A stretch of 64,000 nt of DNA, taken from NCBI GenBank assembly GCA_017522065.1, contig JAFXAD010000050.1, positions 89,216 through 153,215 on the forward strand, read 5' to 3'. Below are positions 62,533 through 64,000 of the stretch, one piece after another. The position numbers were made by a program, and so were the translations under genes. The notes beneath the pieces were generated by a model. That model had not been told where the DNA came from. It saw only the letters and a list, made by a program, of their open reading frames with translations, and searched no databases. The stretch is from Bacteroidales bacterium. Its GTDB lineage: Bacteria > Bacteroidota > Bacteroidia > Bacteroidales > P3. Numbering within the stretch: the stretch's first letter is position 1; the number at the start of each line of letters is the position of its first letter.

Positions 62533-63840
62533 ATGAATATACTCTTACTGGGATCGGGAGCTCGCGAACACGCCATGGCAACAAAAATATCACAAAGCAC
62601 ACGATGCTCCCAATTGTTCATCGCACCCGGCAACGCCGGAACCACCAATTGCGCCGTCAACGTCAATCTGAACATCGACGACTTTGATGCAATCGGCAAA
62701 TTTGTTGTCGACAACGATATCAGCATGGTTGTCGTCGGACCCGAAGCACCGCTGGTTGCCGGCATCGCCGACTTCTTCGCAAACAGCCCTAAGTTGCACA
62801 ACGTCATGCTTATCGGCCCATCGGCCGACGGAGCGCGCCTGGAGGGAAGCAAAGATTTTGCCAAACAGTTTATGCAACGTCACAATATCCCTACCGCCGC
62901 ATACGCAACATTCAGCAAGCAGAACATCAAGGAGGGATTCAAATATCTCGAAACGCTCAACCCGCCCTACGTACTCAAGGCCGACGGGCTGGCAGCAGGC
63001 AAAGGTGTGCTGATACTCAACGATATCGACGAGGCACGCAACGAACTGCACCTCATGCTCGACGAAGCCAAATTCGGCGATGCATCCAACAATGTGGTTA
63101 TTGAGCAGTTCCTCAAAGGCATCGAACTGTCGGTCTTTGTACTGACCGATGGCAAGCACTACAAAATCCTGCCTTCGGCCAAGGACTACAAGCGCATTGG
63201 CGAGGGCGACACCGGCCTCAACACCGGCGGTATGGGTTCGGTAAGCCCCGTTGCGTTTGCCGACAAGCAGTTTATGCAGAAAGTAGAACAGCGTATCGTT
63301 GCACCGACTGTCAAAGGACTTGCCAAGGAGGGCATTAACTACAAAGGGTTCATATTCATCGGCCTCATGGCTGTCAAAGCCGACGACGGCACACTCGACC
63401 CCTACGTGATTGAATACAACGTCCGTATGGGCGACCCCGAAACGGAATCAGTGTTCCCTCGCATCAAGAGTGACATTGTAGAGCTGTTTACCGCAACCTG
63501 GGAAGGCGAGCTCAACCATGCGTCGCTCGATGTCGATGAACGCACTGCCGCATGCGTGATGCTTGTGGCCAACGGATATCCGGAGAAATACCACAAGGGG
63601 GACCCCATCAGCGGCCTCGAAGAAATAAAGGAGTCGCTGATTTTCCATGCCGGAACCAAGAAGGACGACCATGGTGCCATCATCACCAACGGAGGCCGCG
63701 TCCTGTGCGTTACCTCGTTGGATACCACCCTGCCCGGGGCTTTGCTCAAAAGCCTGCAGGCTGCCGACAAAATAAAATGGAAAGGCCGCTACTATCGACA
63801 CGACATAGGCCAAGACCTACTAAAGCTCTCGATCAGCTAA
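62533..63840 (+). CDS. purD: Phosphoribosylamine-glycine ligase
   Basis: 435 aa. GAREHAMATKISQSTRC, FIAPGNAGTTNCAVNVN, VVGPEAPLVAGIADFF, ADGLAAGKGVLILNDI (ATP-grasp), NTGGMGSVSPVAFAD and EYNVRMGDPETESVFPRI are diagnostic of PurD. It forms glycinamide ribonucleotide in purine synthesis. Length normal. It is the last housekeeping gene before the IS3 element. Confidence 0.96.
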   Translation: MNILLLGSGAREHAMATKISQSTRCSQLFIAPGNAGTTNCAVNVNLNIDDFDAIGKFVVDNDISMVVVGPEAPLVAGIADFFANSPKLHNVMLIGPSADGARLEGSKDFAKQFMQRHNIPTAAYATFSKQNIKEGFKYLETLNPPYVLKADGLAAGKGVLILNDIDEARNELHLMLDEAKFGDASNNVVIEQFLKGIELSVFVLTDGKHYKILPSAKDYKRIGEGDTGLNTGGMGSVSPVAFADKQFMQKVEQRIVAPTVKGLAKEGINYKGFIFIGLMAVKADDGTLDPYVIEYNVRMGDPETESVFPRIKSDIVELFTATWEGELNHASLDVDERTAACVMLVANGYPEKYHKGDPISGLEEIKESLIFHAGTKKDDHGAIITNGGRVLCVTSLDTTLPGALLKSLQAADKIKWKGRYYRHDIGQDLLKLSIS

Positions 63841-63864
63841 AGAAAAAGCAGCCCGCATGTGAAG

Positions 63865-64000
63865 TGACCCCAAAAAGTTGGACGGATTAAATAATCAGTT
63901 AATTTGTCTACAGAAATGAGTTCGGTATTGCACCGGACTCATTTTTAGTTTAAGCTTGATGCGTTTGTTGTTGTAATAATCTATGTAGTCGGCGAGCTGA
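63865..64000 (-). mobile_element. Left end of an IS3-family (IS150-like) element, cut by window edge
   Basis: The end begins TGACCCCAAAAAGTTGGAC at 63865, typical of IS3-group terminal inverted repeats. The transposase C-terminus follows 30 bp inside. The element lies 24 bp after the purD stop. Confidence 0.8.
63895..64000 (-). CDS. IS3-family transposase, C-terminal end (partial)
   Basis: 35 codons on the minus strand: LADYIDYYNNKRIKLKLKMS then PVQYRTHFCRQIN and TGA at 63895-63897. The 'YI.YYNN.RI..KLK..SPV.YR' ending is diagnostic of IS150/IS3 OrfB integrase-type transposases. The remainder lies beyond base 64000, so intactness cannot be judged. Confidence 0.85.
   Translation of the reverse strand, partial: QLADYIDYYNNKRIKLKLKMSPVQYRTHFCRQIN

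Overview
The window looks like a chromosomal segment of a Bacteroidales bacterium, most likely a Prevotella-type (Prevotellaceae) genome. The grounds are TAnnTTTG (-7) promoter boxes, a fimbrillin-like (FimB/Mfa2-type) fragment, an IS4-type transposase of the kind common in Bacteroides/Prevotella, and the gene styles throughout. The species cannot be fixed from the sequence alone. Almost everything from 1 to 55.8 kb reads on the minus strand.

Layout, left to right. (A) 1-8.6 kb: a six-gene, overlapping minus-strand defence operon. In transcription order it encodes a cyclase-homology protein, a RADAR-like ATPase (RdrA), a RADAR-like adenosine deaminase (RdrB), an HsdM-like methylase with an altered catalytic motif, an HsdS-like specificity subunit, and a P-loop ATPase cut by the window edge. 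(B) 8.7-17.7 kb: polysaccharide genes (WbuC cupins, PglE-like aminotransferase, wecB) mixed with decayed mobile DNA (IS4 with a nonsense codon, a RAYT fragment, a YraN fragment), a nucleotidyltransferase carrying in-frame repeat insertions, and a small three-gene module of unknown function. (C) 17.8-41.6 kb: one long capsule/O-antigen cluster running galE - rfbA - two ATP-grasp ligases - wecE - Wzx flippase - glycosyltransferases - EpsG-type polymerase - beta-helix protein - deacetylase - acetyltransferase - PglC-type initiating transferase. It ends in a striking cassette: ATP-grasp, opine-type dehydrogenase, B12-dependent mutase-like protein, ATP-grasp, HAD (frameshifted). I infer that the polymer is decorated with an unusual amino acid or opine through amide bonds.

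(D) 41.6-51.4 kb: a second defence island of two or three modules. One is a DUF2971 protein, a pseudokinase, a TPR protein and a small protein broken by a stop. The other is a C5-cytosine methyltransferase, a double-GHKL ATPase/histidine-kinase-like protein, a receiver-domain protein and a caspase-like protease, preceded by an AbiJ-like protein. Near-identical short repeats lie at both ends of the second module. (E) 51.4-54.3 kb: a decayed toxin-antitoxin locus fused to a fimbrial fragment, and a TPR/winged-helix protein with internal repeats. (F) 54.5-58.8 kb: ugd, a 7-unit ~95-110 bp tandem repeat array with scattered single copies, tRNA-Ala(GGC) with its terminator, and a PrsW-family protease. 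(G) 58.9-64 kb, plus strand: ordinary housekeeping genes (LutA-like, YhcC, FecD/FecE ABC transporter, purD), then the end of an IS3-family element.

The best candidates for undescribed biology are the RADAR-plus-methylase operon, the methyltransferase/GHKL/receiver/caspase operon, the DUF2971/pseudokinase/TPR module, and the opine-B12-ATP-grasp cassette. All functional statements come from reading motifs by eye; no database search was run.
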